Shown: piece after piece, positions 44,870 through 56,439 of the stretch
Numbering within the stretch: the stretch's first letter is position 1
Layout of the letters: each line of letters begins with the position of its first letter
NCBI GenBank assembly: GCA_011009095.1
Contig: VTPC01003677.1
Coordinates: 186,001-250,000 of the forward strand
Length of the DNA stretch: 64,000 nt
Direction of reading: 5' to 3'
Source of the DNA: Ignelater luminosus
Lineage: Eukaryota > Arthropoda > Insecta > Coleoptera > Elateridae
Position numbers and translations under genes: made by a program
Notes under the pieces: model-generated
The model's input: only the letters and a program-made list of their open reading frames with translations
Told to the model about the DNA's origin: nothing
Database searches by the model: none

Positions 44870-47800
44870 AAAAAAAGGCCAAAATGGGAAAAAATATAGA
44901 AATTTTCTTCTATCGTTCTTAATGTTTTTTTGGATACTGAGTCCGAATTTCAACTTTGCTGCAACGTTGTAAAGTAATTGCTTTCCAAAGAAATTGCAGA
45001 AAACTTGAAAACTATGCACTTTTTGAGAAACTCTCCTCCATACAGAAACAAACTACATTACATGATCTATAAATTATGCCTCTTTTTGTCAAAAGGCGGT
45101 TGACTTGTACTTGGACAGTATATATTCGATTTAAGTGTCGCAAATACCTTTAATTGCCTGCCCCCATGACCACACTACACGGTGCAATAAAAAGCCCCCA
45201 TTACTCAAACTGTTATCTGGAGCTTGTACGGGTTTAAATGCTTTGTACAAATTTGATTTTTTTCCTTTCTTCATGCCACTCTCATTATACAGATACATTG
45301 GGTAGGGACAGAGTTTGTAGCTCAAGAATTTGTTTAATTATTCATCTGATTGCTTAGCTACGGTCATTCTCTAAAAAAGACTGGTTTGGTTGATAGCAAC
45401 AGTTTTACTATCGCACACTTCATGATGACAATGGGCTTCACAATATTATTACGTTTGAGTTTTACGAGCTGAAATCACCACCAACAATGCTTTACATGCC
45501 TGGAGTACCCACCTCCCTAAACAAGTGGCAGTTGATCCTTTCATTAGCAACAATCCCTATACTTATGAATATCAGCTCTAGAGTTTCTGGAAATGGTGGA
45601 TACTGCTCAAACCAATCCAGGATTTTCTTTCCATCTTGTTTATCTCTTAGGATTCTCGAGTTTGTGCTATCCACATGTTGTTCTGAAGTGCCATTCCTTC
45701 GCATACTTGTTGAAGTGAAGTCATCGCTTGTGTCCATCTGGACAAAATACTTGGAGTAACACCTCGATGTCGTGTTAATTCACTATCAGTTTTAATGTAT
45801 TTCATCAGATCTTCCTCGATAATTATGTCACTCCAAGTGTGACGCCATATCTCATTACTTTGGCAGACAGCGAAGGTCTCATCTGAAAAGAAACATTTAT
45901 TTTCCTCTGATGGCATGAAGTTCTTTAATTCGTGCATGTTTTGCAGGTAAAGCTGAGCACACTTGACATATAGATAGTGGCCACTAACGTAGAAGTTGGT
46001 GAACAGTTTCAAGGTAGAAATTTTCACAATTAATTCTCTCAGATTCAATGAACTTCTTAATCACGGTTATTATTTCAAAATACTAAACCCACAACTTTGC
46101 CGTCTGGCCACGAAGTGCCAATCGTTGAAGCTAGGCTGTAAACTGTTGTCCATGTTCTTTTACAGATTCAGTTTCTTCTCTATTTTTATTGAACTTCGGA
46201 GGAGAAGGAGATTGACTGCAGGATTATTTTGGCAAAAGTAGTATGAGCCAAAATATGGGCTCTTACAGTCCTTGCATAGGCATGACCTTATTTTTTCAGT
46301 ACTATTGATAGCGTATACAGTGTGAAACAGTTTAGTCACACCACTCCCTTCCATGATGTAACCGATGGCCCCCATAAATGACATAAGGAGGTGAAATCCC
46401 CCTAACCGTATTACCACATTTGACCAATTCAGGGTCTCATTTGCCACTTGCTATTACCTCTCGTGCCTTCAAATATAGCGACTGATCAAATATCACTATG
46501 GTGGCCACCTGACCTAATGATTTAATCTTCTGTACAGCAAACAACAAAGCTGTGTATATAGTATCGTATTTCTTTTAACCGAGGAAAATCTACAAATGCA
46601 GTTTGGTATGTTTTGTTTCTTGTTACTTCCTCTATGAACCCATTCCACCCAGCAATGCCTGGTAGGTTTTTATGTTTGCCGTAAAGCCACAGCAGGCTAG
46701 GTAGTGAAAGAGCTACACTATCTGTCTGTGGGGGGAACATTTCACTTAGGTCTTTGATCATAACTCCTGCTAGCCCAACATCATTAGACCTTTTGAAAAT
46801 TTTCATTGTAACAGCTTCAATCCTTTCAACCTCTTCTGCTGATGATATTTCTTTTACCTGAGGAAAACTTTGGTCAAGAACAACTGCCGATTTTGGGGTG
46901 GTGCAAACTATGCCGCCTAAAACTGTACTTTGAAGTTTGTATTGTCGTACACCAGTTAAGATAATAGTCATTTTTGTACAGTCAGAGGTTGGCGCATGAT
47001 TGATGAAACTTTAAAACGTGTAGCTTCTGCATGTGATGAACAAAAACCCAAGGATAATAACATGTCAATCAATTTACGGGATCCGTACATTTTGTATAAA
47101 ACTGCTGCCAAATCAACTTGCATAGAGGAGAGAAACGATTTTGGCCTCGCGGCAGTAGTCAAAGCATGTGCGATTGCCGTAAACTTTTTTTTCCATTTTT
47201 CAATATCTCCACGCTACTTTCGCAATACCACAGCGTCTGTGAAAACTTTGAGAGTCTTGGGGATAAGATCCTCGTTCCTTTGCAAAAACTGCTCTAGTAG
47301 GGGGTATTCTGTCAAATTGTATACTTGGAACTTTATGTTCTCAACAATAATTGCAGCAGCTGTCTAAACAATGCGATGTCTTTCGTCTTTTTCATAAGAC
47401 CACTTCTGTTCATACCATGCATCTGTAATAATTTTATTACACATAACATGAGGTTTCGTTTCGGTTATATATTATACGTCACTGACATACTTCTTCAGAA
47501 CGCATGCTCTAACTATTTTCCAGTGAGGAGAGTTGCCATCGTCACCCTCAAGTTTGTTCATCAATTCCTCTAGCGTGAATTGGCATTCATCATCACTGTT
47601 TTCGAGATAAATAAAAATTTCTCGAATCCGACTGTCTACTTCATCTTTGGGCCGGCCACAATCTTTTGTGATTCTTCTTTGCATGGAAAGACGAATATGG
47701 AGATTTTTCATATACAAGCACTGGTACCGCCAATCAGCAGCTAACAAGTCTGTAATTAGCACTATGCGTTGTATTGTTGTTCGGGAATACTAATCATTAC

Positions 47801-48600
47801 ATTGTTGGGCGAGTATTAAAACATTCTTTCTCACATTCAAACCCCTCACAATATATTTTTTCTGTTTTGCTTCATAGTTCAGTGGCACCTCATTTCTACA
47901 AAGAAACAGTAAGTTTTAAAAGCAGATGTGGGTATATTTGAACGTAATGGTTTGGTCTGACCACCTTCTTTAGCCCTCTTGCTAGCGGCAACAATTAATA
48001 CTTTTTTCGTATATTGCTTGCTACATCTCTCATGGACTTCAAGTGAAGTTCTCTTCTTGAATAAAACAACCTTGCCGTTTTTTTTTTCTTTGATTAGCTT
48101 GAGAAAATGACTTTAACTCTTTATCTTTCACCACCGTCATTGGGGTTCCATCTGTCAACGGTTAATCACAAACACCGCACTCCTGATCCGACATAACTAA
48201 TATTTCTATTCTCCCTATTTAAAAAGTTTTTTAAATAGCATAGTTTTCTAATTAAGGAAAAACTAAGACAAAAGCAGGTTTTTGGCCAGTTATGAGATTT
48301 CTGCCCAATTTCAATGCGCTCTAGCGCCAAAACCTAGCGTCTGTCAAAGAATACCTAGGAGAGATAATTTATAGATCTTGTAATGTAGTTTAGTTTTGTA
48401 AAAAGGTGGGTTTCTTGAGAAGTGCGTAGTTCTCGAGTTATAAGCGAAAAACTGCAAAAAGCACAAGAATTTCTCGGTTTCTTACATTTTCCTCGGAAAG
48501 CAATAACGATGTCGCGAAGTTAAAATTCGGATTCAGCATCCAAAAAAAAAAACATTAAAAACAATAGAGAAAAAAACTTCTATATTTCTTTCCGCCCCCA
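44870..48600 (-). mobile_element. Unfamiliar element with ~220-bp terminal inverted repeats
   Basis: The left end (44870-45085) and the right end (48360-48600, reversed) match over some 200 bp. Shared landmarks are AAATATAGAA near the outer edge, TTTTTTTGGATACTGA/GGATGCTGA, GCTTTCC, and TACATTACA(T/A)GATCTATAAATTAT at the inner edge. The left copy has a deletion of about 35 bp. Between them lies the minus-strand pseudogene of an unnamed protein family. Outer boundaries and target duplication are not clear. Long TIRs around a gene suggest a DNA transposon or a MITE-like pair that trapped it. Confidence 0.6.
45130..48200 (-). pseudogene. Unnamed large protein family, copy 1 (broken)
   Basis: Minus-strand frames from N to C: SDQECGVCD Cys pair (about 48200-48170), SRIREIFIYLENSDDECQFT (47620), HALTTAARPKSFLSSMQVDL and LLSLGFCSSHAEATRF (47030-47180), LGGFHLLMSFMGAIGYIMEG (46340-46400), then KCAQLYLQNM, FFSDETFAVCQSNEIWRHTW and SEQHVDSTNSRILRDKQD (45660-45690), ending at LHRVVWSWGQ near 45150. 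Many stops. The same order of segments occurs in copy 2 at 52749-56110, which also has a C-terminal nuclease-like part missing here. I do not recognise a named domain; its multi-copy, TIR-flanked nature points to a mobile element. Confidence 0.6.
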
Positions 48601-48839
48601 GCTAACACATGACTGGACTAAAATGGTAATGTAAATTAACATAACTGTCATTATTATCCAAAACCAAATTCTTACTGAACAAGAACTGCCCACTTTTAAA
48701 CGGTTTATTCTGTAAATGTTTGATATGGCATTCTTGGTAATAATTATATTATCGACCCCCATTTCCACCTTAAAACTCTAAATAAAAAAATGTTTTTAAA
48801 TTCAATATTTTAGAGGAAATAGTCCAGTCAACGAACGCT

Positions 48840-49270
48840 CAAAGAAGGCTTCTAAACGGCATCCGAGATAGAATTTTCGATAACAGCTTGTTATCATATA
48901 AAGAAATGTACACTTTGTTGACAGGTGTGGAGCTCTGTTTAAACTCAAGGCCGCTCTGTCCATTTTCGGAGTATCCAACTGACCTCACCGTGCTAACTCC
49001 AGGATACTTCCTAATTAAAAGAAGCCTTGACTGCACCCTACCAGATAGTATTAACAAAAGTGCAAATTATTAAATCGATTGTGTCGATTGCAATACATAC
49101 ATAGAGCAAATGCGTCAACACTTCTGGAACCGGTGGTAGTCCAAAGTGCCTTGGTTTTTGTAAAGGAAAATTCACTTATACTAACTGGCCAGTCTTGCAG
49201 TTGCATCCAGGAATCGATGGTGTGCCAAAGTGATGATAAACAAGGCAAGTGATAAGTGTTTGCACAGAAT
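48840..49270 (+). repeat. BEL/Pao integrase relic upstream of gene D
   Basis: The frame 48888-49073 reads YKEMYTLLTGVELCLNSRPL then LTVLTPGYFLIKRSLDCTLP, BEL/Pao integrase C-terminus. It matches the relics at B and C, with C keeping some 3' sequence and D keeping the PGYFLIKRS part lost in C. Confidence 0.75.
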
Positions 49271-49484
49271 TACAAGTAATTGACAAACTTCTATATATTT
49301 CTTGTTCTTCTAATTTTGAACATTTAGAACAAAACGTTGAAGGCTACAAAATTGGGCTGTAAAGATCGTCTAAAAACTTTATTGAAACGTTATCTAGAAT
49401 TAAAAACTTAAAATATTTCATTCATTCATTTAAAGGATATAGTAAGAAAATAAATTGGTAATTACGTCGAAAATTGCAATTAAA

Positions 49485-49604
49485 GCGAACCATTATTGGA
49501 AACAATTGATGTATGTGTAATGACTAAATCTAGTAATTAAGTTATACTTTTTCAATTACTAAGTATTAGCGAAAATAATTTCAAAACACAAAATCAGTAG
49601 AAAA
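49485..49604 (+). promoter_or_regulatory. Conserved upstream block of gene D
   Basis: Variant of the B/C block with a small deletion: GGAAACAATTGATG, GACTAAATCTAGTAATTAAG and CTAAGTATTAGCGAAAATAA before the ATG at 49605. Confidence 0.5.
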
Positions 49605-50672
49605 ATGTATACTTTCTGGCATTATTTTGTTGTTATTTGTCTGTTCCACGCTATTCTTGTTGGTAAGTTTTATTATTTGATCATAAAAAAACAAAAAGGT
49701 TATAGTTGTTTACATCATTATACAGCATCGTCAGAATCCAATAAAAGAAAACAAGGAAAAGGAAAGAGAAGAAAAGAAGCGGAAGGTAACGATTACGGTA
49801 ACGATCGCAGTAGTTTGCCGGAGAGGAATTCACCGGAAGCAAACGAAGCCTCGAAAGGGCAATTTCCCTATGCTATATCTATTCAATATTGGGGATTCCA
49901 TTATTGTTCTGGAGCTCTTCTCTCACCTAACTGGGTAGTCTCGTCGGGTCAATGCTTTAGTAACAGGCCAGAAATTGTTACCGGTCTTACACTTGTTGCT
50001 GGCATGGTTAATGTAACAGATCCTAAGGTTGAAGAAAGAAATTTAAGCAAGATTATAATGCACAAGAAGTTCTACATAGATAATAGTATGTTTGTTTTTC
50101 TTTAATATACCTATCTCTTTCTAGTTAGACCTCTTGTAGAACGCAGGCTACTTACCAACGATATTGCTTTATTGCAACCAGATTATGAATTTCCTCTAAC
50201 CAGTGTGATAAAACCAGTTAAGTTACCTACACCTAAAGAAACGTTTGAAGGGATAGCAACACTTATTGGATGGACTAGCCATAGGTTTGGAATTATTTCA
50301 TTAAAATATGTCGATGCAGTTTTGTTGACTCCAAGAGGTAGTGAAGATTTAATTTTTCTAATTGAGTTTTACTCATAACTGATTGTTACAGAGTGTCGAC
50401 AATTAAAGGGTTATTGGCCAGTGGATATTGGTTATGCCTACCATAATAAGAGTATGATTTGTGCTAAACCAGTTAATACTACTACTACCCTCTGTTTAGA
50501 AAATACTGGTAGTCCTCTACTGTATAATGACGTACTCATTGGTATTTCATCAACAGGAGAGAATCCTTGCAAAGTAAATGAAGGAAAAGTATTTATTGGC
50601 TACTATACGAAGATTAGCAGGTACGTTAAGTTTTTTAATAAGTATCTTAAAAGCAATGTAACTGATGATTAA
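49605..50672 (+). CDS. Serine protease homologue D (pseudoprotease), 298 aa
   Basis: Exons 49605-49662 (signal MYTFWHYFVVICLFHAILV), 49726-50085, 50140-50337 and 50392-50672; phase 1 introns. A Lys/Arg-rich then acidic linker (NKRKQGKGKRRKEAEGNDYG) precedes EASKGQFPYAISIQYWG. His57 site SSGQC (Gln), Asp102 in NDIALLQP, Ser195 site CLENTGSPL (Thr195, Asn194, and Glu for Gly193, so the oxyanion-hole position is also altered). The Cys before Asp102 is Arg here (KRRLLTND), as in F. The C-terminal exon matches C closely (DIGYAYHNKSMICAKP). AATAAA at 50695. Intact secreted non-enzyme. Confidence 0.9.
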
Positions 50673-50807
50673 CAAAAATTATTTGATGAACGTGAATAAA
50701 CTAATATAAAGATTTTAACGTTATAGTTTCTTTCTTTTTAAAAGCTACTTACGTGTTCTGTATGTTTGTTGCTTAATAATCACCAAATGATGCTGCCAAT
50801 GTCTGAC

Positions 50808-50899
50808 AATAATTTAGGTCTGTAATTATTTCGTACTAAAATAAATGCAACTAAATAATTTAGGTCTGTAATTATTTCGTACTAAAATAAATGCAACTA
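50808..50899. repeat. Tandem duplication, 2 x 46 bp
   Basis: AATAATTTAGGTCTGTAATT begins each unit, at 50808 and 50854; the two 46-bp units appear identical. The first unit overlaps the conserved 3' flank of the protease homologues, so this is a local duplication at the edge of the copied unit. Confidence 0.85.
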
Positions 50900-51132
50900 A
50901 ATAAAAGACAACGATAAAAATTGTTCGTCACTTTAAAACTACCTGTTCTCTTGTGCATTTTTAAGCAACAAACGAGCAGCAGCAGTAGATAGTTTTCTAA
51001 AAAATGTTTCTACAGAATCTTGCCAAAATGGAGATAGTGTTCACAGGAATTAAATTTTTTTGAATTTATTGTTTCCCTTGTTTGTTGTTCTGACTAGGCA
51101 GTACCTAATTCTCTATGCCGGAAATAGATTTA

Positions 51133-51626
51133 TGCCCGGTTTCTGAAAGGTGATGTTATGTGTCATATAGTTATCGGATGCATAACTTTATGGAACCGAT
51201 AAAATTCTTAAGTGTTGCTCAAAATATTGTACTCTACTTTATAACTATCGGTTTCTTAAGTAGTTACGAGAGAAACCGATAGGTGGCTACTGCACTTGCA
51301 ACACTAGAAAAACAAAAAATACTTTAAAAAACTGAAATAATTTGAAACTGTTACACATTTTTCAACAATACTGTCGTTCTATACCGGCACTTTCATCTTA
51401 AACATAACCTGCTGTTAGCGATAGGTAATTGAAAAACAGCCGCGCGAAACCTCAACCGATGTAGAATGCGCCGGCGCTACATAACTTATCGCACCGACTT
51501 GCTCCGATAACTTATGAAGCCGATATCGGTCTCATAAATACAACATAGCGTTTCAGAAACACCTTTTGGCGATTTATGGAATGCATAACTTTATCGGTTA
51601 GATAAATTGCTTTCAGAAACCGGGCA
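51133..51626 (+). mobile_element. MITE, 494 bp, third copy
   Basis: TGCCCGGTTTCTGAAAG inverted repeats and a TTA duplication at 51130-51132 and 51627-51629. Same length and nearly the same sequence as the inner copy at 5368-5861. No coding capacity. PIF/Harbinger-type by the TTA duplication. Confidence 0.9.
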
Positions 51627-51939
51627 TTAGCGACTGGCGTAATATTAGCGCCAGAATAAAATCGTACGAGAATTCGGCTTTCCATAAAAAATGCGTTATC
51701 GACTTCAAAACTTTTCCAGTGAATATCGACTGAAATCACTTTGTTACCGAAGGAAACTAAAAAAATGATTATTTCCGAAACGGAGAAGTGAAAACATATT
51801 TTAAAATGCATTATGAAAGTAATTTTATTTTGCATAAGAAACAAAGAGGTGTTCGGAGGATCTATTGAAAAATTAGACACATAATATCCGGAAAACGTTT
51901 ACAAACAGTAGAGCTGATAAGCCATTATGACCCCGTCAC

Positions 51940-52740
51940 ATGAACTCGGAAAGCAAATCAGCAAAATACTTCTCACCACAAATTCAAAACGAACCTATTG
52001 CAATAGTTAGAATTGTTGTCAAAAGCCGAATTGTATCAGAAATAAAACGAGCCAAATATTTCACTGTCATTTTGGATACAACTCCTGGCGTATCTAATGT
52101 AGAGCAACTTTCATTTATTATTAGATATGTAGAAAAGAATTAGGATGTGTGTATAATGGAAGAGTGATTTTTGGGGATTTTTAGAAATATAAAAAAGCCG
52201 GTTATGATTTGCTAATATCCTCGAAAAGAGCAGTTGTGGGTCTTGATATTCAAAATGTTAGAGAGCAGTCTTACGATAATGGCGTCAATATGGCTGGGCA
52301 ATATTATCAGGGTGTTCAGGCTAGAATGTTATTAGAATATTGTCCCATGTTTAGCACAAAATTTAAATTAAGTAGTCTTAGGTGTTACATAGTGCCTCAG
52401 TTAACTGTGACATAATAATCTTTTTTGAAACAATTCAAAACCTTTTTAATATTTTTGTGTACTCTACAGTCAGATGGAATAAGCTTAAATGTACGTTAAA
52501 ATTACCATAAAAAGAATTTAGTAGCACGAGATGGTCTTCGAGAACATTAGCCCTAAAAGCAGTGATCACTTGATTCAAAGACCTTCTAGCACTTCTGCAA
52601 GAAATGAATGATCCTGCGATTTATTCTAAGGACACGGTTAGTGGAGTAAAGAATTTAGTAAAAAAAACCTCAGGCATTTCGAATTTGTGATTCTTTTGGT
52701 TTTTTGGTATTCTGTTTTGAAAAAGATTATTAATGTAAAT
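51940..52740 (+). pseudogene. hAT transposase fragment (ZMYM1/DUF4371-like)
   Basis: The 51940-52143 frame has IVSEIKRAKYFTVILDTTPG then VEQLSFIIRYV, which holds the first catalytic Asp (LDTTP) of the ZMYM1-like hAT group. The next frame has GLDIQNVREQSYDNGVNMAG (52228-52290), the SYDNAxNM motif. Later pieces (SDGISLN, ARDGLREH) continue it weakly. Stops break it. It runs directly into the unnamed family copy at 52749. Confidence 0.75.
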
Positions 52741-52748
52741 TAAGCAAG

Positions 52749-55700
52749 ATGGAGAGGGGAATAAATTTCAAAACAATACAGTTTTGTACATGCATAAACA
52801 GCGTTACAAGCAATACACTTTCAAAACCCAAGCCACCCTCAACAGTTGAAAATCCAGAAAGTAGACAAACACTCCGTACTGCCTTCAACTTCAAAACTCA
52901 CTGTTTCATGTGTGGGCGAGCATGTGTCGATGTGTCAAAATTTAAAAAACCATTCCAACAAGAGTGAAATAAGGTACAGACAGTTGGACTTCCACAAAAT
53001 ATTCGCGCAAATGCTACAAGAAGAAACTGTAATTGGGCACGAGAAGTGCTTCTCAGAATAGTCCATTCTGATAGGTATCATCACTATTGTTTACAAAGAT
53101 TCAAGCAAGCCTGGGAAGCCAACAACCAGAGGAGGGTCAATCGCTGCTTCTGAAAGAGCTGATTCATTTAATACACTGTCAGTATTTAATTGAAAATAAC
53201 AAATGACAGTACACATTGAATGAATTACACGATTTGTATAGAAATCTGAATCCTGGTTTTGAAACATAAGATAATCGCTACCTCAAGGACAAAGTTATCC
53301 GCCGTTTCATTCCCGACTTACATGTAACAGACATTTCAGACAAAACAGTTGTCATTTGTCTTAGTGGAACAGCATCAAGAGTCCTATCTGACGCCTGGCA
53401 CCAAAACCGAGAAATTGATAAAGGGGATGACAGTTTCCAACTCTTGAAAAATTCAATCTGGAAGTGAAGATCTTATTCCAGATTCACTAAAGACACTTAG
53501 TTATGAAATCATAAAGTCTACTAAGGAAACAGATGAAAGAAAAAATTACTGAACGAAAAACTTGCCATTGCTCATTCCATAATTTCAGCAGCTCGATCAT
53601 GATCATTTGTGTCCCCTATTCAATTCGGCACAGCCATGTTCTTCTACAGAAAACTTGAACCTAGATTGTAATTGATTTACCAGAAATATGGGTTTCTGTG
53701 CTTCTTACAGCAAGAGTTTGAAATTTGGACGATCAGTTACTAGTGAGGACCAATTGAACATAAATCAAGGATATGTACAGTATGTCTTTGATAATACAGA
53801 TTATAATGCAGACACTGTGGATGGTCATGCTATTTTTCATTTAATGGGTGGAGCATTGTGCGTGACACCGCAAAATCCACTCAATGTTGACACTTGTGTA
53901 CGGCGAAAAAGTGTGAGAGTGCAAGATATTAAAAAGTGTGGCTTAACACAATTACAGATGTACCAACGCCCCGCTACATCTGTATATACTCTTAAGACAG
54001 TTTTAGATTGGAAATGAATGCAAATTGAACCTGTGTCAGCTGTAACCGCTCACACCCTGGAAATGTCTTGGTTGTCTGGTCTTAGGCTGGATAGTTTCGG
54101 TCCTAGGCACCTAGGAGTAATTACATGAAAAGGTGCATGCTGTACAACCACATGAAATATTAGCAGTTCTGGGTCTTCCATTTGTCAATTTAGAAACTCA
54201 AACCCATCCACTATTTACACTGCCCTCTTGTACGCTGTTCAGGAGGGTCTTAAGAATAGGCAGATTATTATTATGGTAATGTTTGACCAACGACTCCTTG
54301 CCAAGGCCCTTAAAATTGTAGCGAGTGCCCCTCTTGGTAGCTCTTTTAAGTCACTGTTTATTCAACTAGGAGAATCTTACTTTTTACTTTTATTCATAGG
54401 AGCAGTAGGCCACATTATGGCTGGAAGTGGTTTAGAAGGGGTGTTGATGCTAGTTTATGCCAAGAACAGTATCCTCCAAATGATGCATGGAGAAGCCTAT
54501 TCCAGAGCTATCCCTGCTCTGTTTTCAACTCGAAAAACCCTAGTGACAGTTTTTATTGACACGCACGATCTTGATCTCAACAAGGAAGAGTTAAAGCACT
54601 TTATGCATTGCTAACGTCTTAGTAGATAGGCCCTGATAAGATAGTAGAATTTATTGGGGTCAAGAAATTGCTTGACCCTCCGAAGATCAACTGCAAGAGT
54701 CTAAGGAACAAAGTAGAACACAGAAATTGCAGTAATAATTCATCGAAATGGTGAATTTCATAAAAATGTTTATACAAGTAGAGAAAAGTGGATATTTGTA
54801 TCTCCATCTTCACTGCGTTGACCGAATGCTGCCTTTTATCCATGCCACGGGACACCTCAACTATGCAGAATCTGCTCATTTGTACCTGCAGGATTGCCTG
54901 CAGCTATTTTGTACTTTGCCGAACGATGACTTTGACAAATTTATAACGAAGGGTTTCTTCTTCATTCAATGTAGCAACAAATTTGGGTGTGGTGTTTGGA
55001 GCGGCATGACTATCAAACAAGTGTTCATACAAGCAGCGGGGATTTGACAGGTGGCAGAGGAATTATTGCATCAACAATTGCTACGTGGCCTGGGTGAAAT
55101 CTATACCTGCGAGCTCGAAGATTGTCGAGGCAATCGAGAGATTTGCATCGATTGATTTTGCTTCCTCAGAACAACGTGTAGAGTTACCTGATGCTAACCA
55201 AAAGAAAAATGCAAAGCATATACAGATTCTCATTATTTGGTTTAAACAGCACAATCCTTTTTGTAAGCCTCCTGAGCTGTCTTCCCTGCCTACTGGTATC
55301 TTGGCTGATGCGTAAACAAATTGTGACAAGGCCGTGATATTGAATTAACAGCAATAGACGAGATCAAAGGGATGAAATTCAGTAAAGTTTACTTGAAAAG
55401 AAAATACACTGCAAAATCATTGGCAGCCGTGACAAAATCTGACAATATCGGATATGACATCACTGACGTCAACCCCAACCAGCCGCTTCACCTAATGGTT
55501 TGTACAGTTACATCAGAAGAAAAGTTAAAGAAATATTTGGCTATGAACTGTATACTCTCCCTTTATCACTGTTTGATGAAAATTGTCTGATGAAGAAAGG
55601 TACACAATGTTTCATGCTGAAAGTCTTACCTAGAAGAGGAACCGATCCGCCTTCTAGTGATGAGATGATAATAAGAGTGTTGAATGTTGTAAATAAAGGA

Positions 55701-56160
55701 CATCGCATACATTGCGTCGTTTGGTAACGGCCTTCCGACGTTCCGATTGATTTGCAAACAATACTGTGACTATGTGTCTTCCCATTACGGCAAAGCTGTT
55801 GTCGTGTTTGATGGCTACAAAGAACACCTAAATACTAAAAATGAGGAACATTTGCGAAAATCTCGCTCAGCTGCCAATGTAGATATAAAAGAGAAGACCA
55901 CATTCAAATCACGTTTGGGCAGAGTAAGTTCCTTGTAAACCCAAAAAATAAGAAACAGCTAGTATCCCTCCTGACAGTTCACATAAAGGAAAGAGGATGT
56001 AAGGTGCTTCAAGACCGTGGGGACGCAGATATTCTGATTGTTCAAACAGCAATCACAGAAGTTCAAAAAGGATTGGAGGTGAGAGCAGTAGGTGATGACA
56101 CTGGCTTATTGGTCATGTTAATTACTCTTGCTTCCTCCAATTGCTGTTGATCTACAGTTT
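52749..56160 (+). pseudogene. Unnamed large protein family, copy 2, with PIN-like C-terminus
   Basis: Order: Cys-pair finger HCFMCGRAC (52905), QYLIENNKCQYTLNELH-like (53170-53225), LSGTASRVLSDAWHQ (53355-53400), SLFIQLGESYFLLLFIGAVG (54350-54410), AESAHLYLQDCLQLF (54865-54910), FFFIQCSNKFGCGVWSGMT (54957-55010), SSEQRVELPDANQKKNAKHI (55165-55220), VVVFDGYKEH (55800) and then GDADILIVQTAI (56020) and VGDDTGLLVML (56088). The last three place acidic residues as in PIN/FEN-type nucleases. Frames change at many points, so it is dead. It aligns segment by segment with copy 1 (48200-45130 minus). No TIRs were found around it. Confidence 0.6.
55747..56120 (+). pseudogene. PIN/FEN-like nuclease segment of the unnamed family
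   Basis: FDGY, GDAD and GDDT acidic motifs occur in order over about 110 residues (frame change near 55930), resembling the metal-binding Asp/Glu set of XPG/FEN and PIN nucleases (asteroid-like proteins). This is inference from motif order; the third motif keeps Asp-Asp-Thr followed by a hydrophobic strand. It would be the catalytic part of the family. Confidence 0.4.
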
Positions 56161-56439
56161 GGTAACAGTATATACAGTTTACCATAAATGCATACAAAAA
56201 GTTTGCTTATAAGACCATCTAAAAAAAATTGACCTAACCTTGACCATCTCGGGAACCTTATTATTCAGTTCATAAACCGTTGCCATGTAGTTGGAATTTA
56301 AGGTTCAATTTTTAAGGTTGTGTCTGCTTGTGGTAAAAAAACATTATTTCTGATGTCCAACAGAAGCTTACCTTACTATTTTCCTCTTTGGTCTTTTTTT
56401 GTAACAGTCGCCCTGAGAGATATAAGAAACTCATTTTAG

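Noticed and set aside
55081..55329. Minus-strand frame over the unnamed family copy 2
   Set aside because: The plus-strand reading aligns segment by segment with copy 1, so the minus frame is a shadow.
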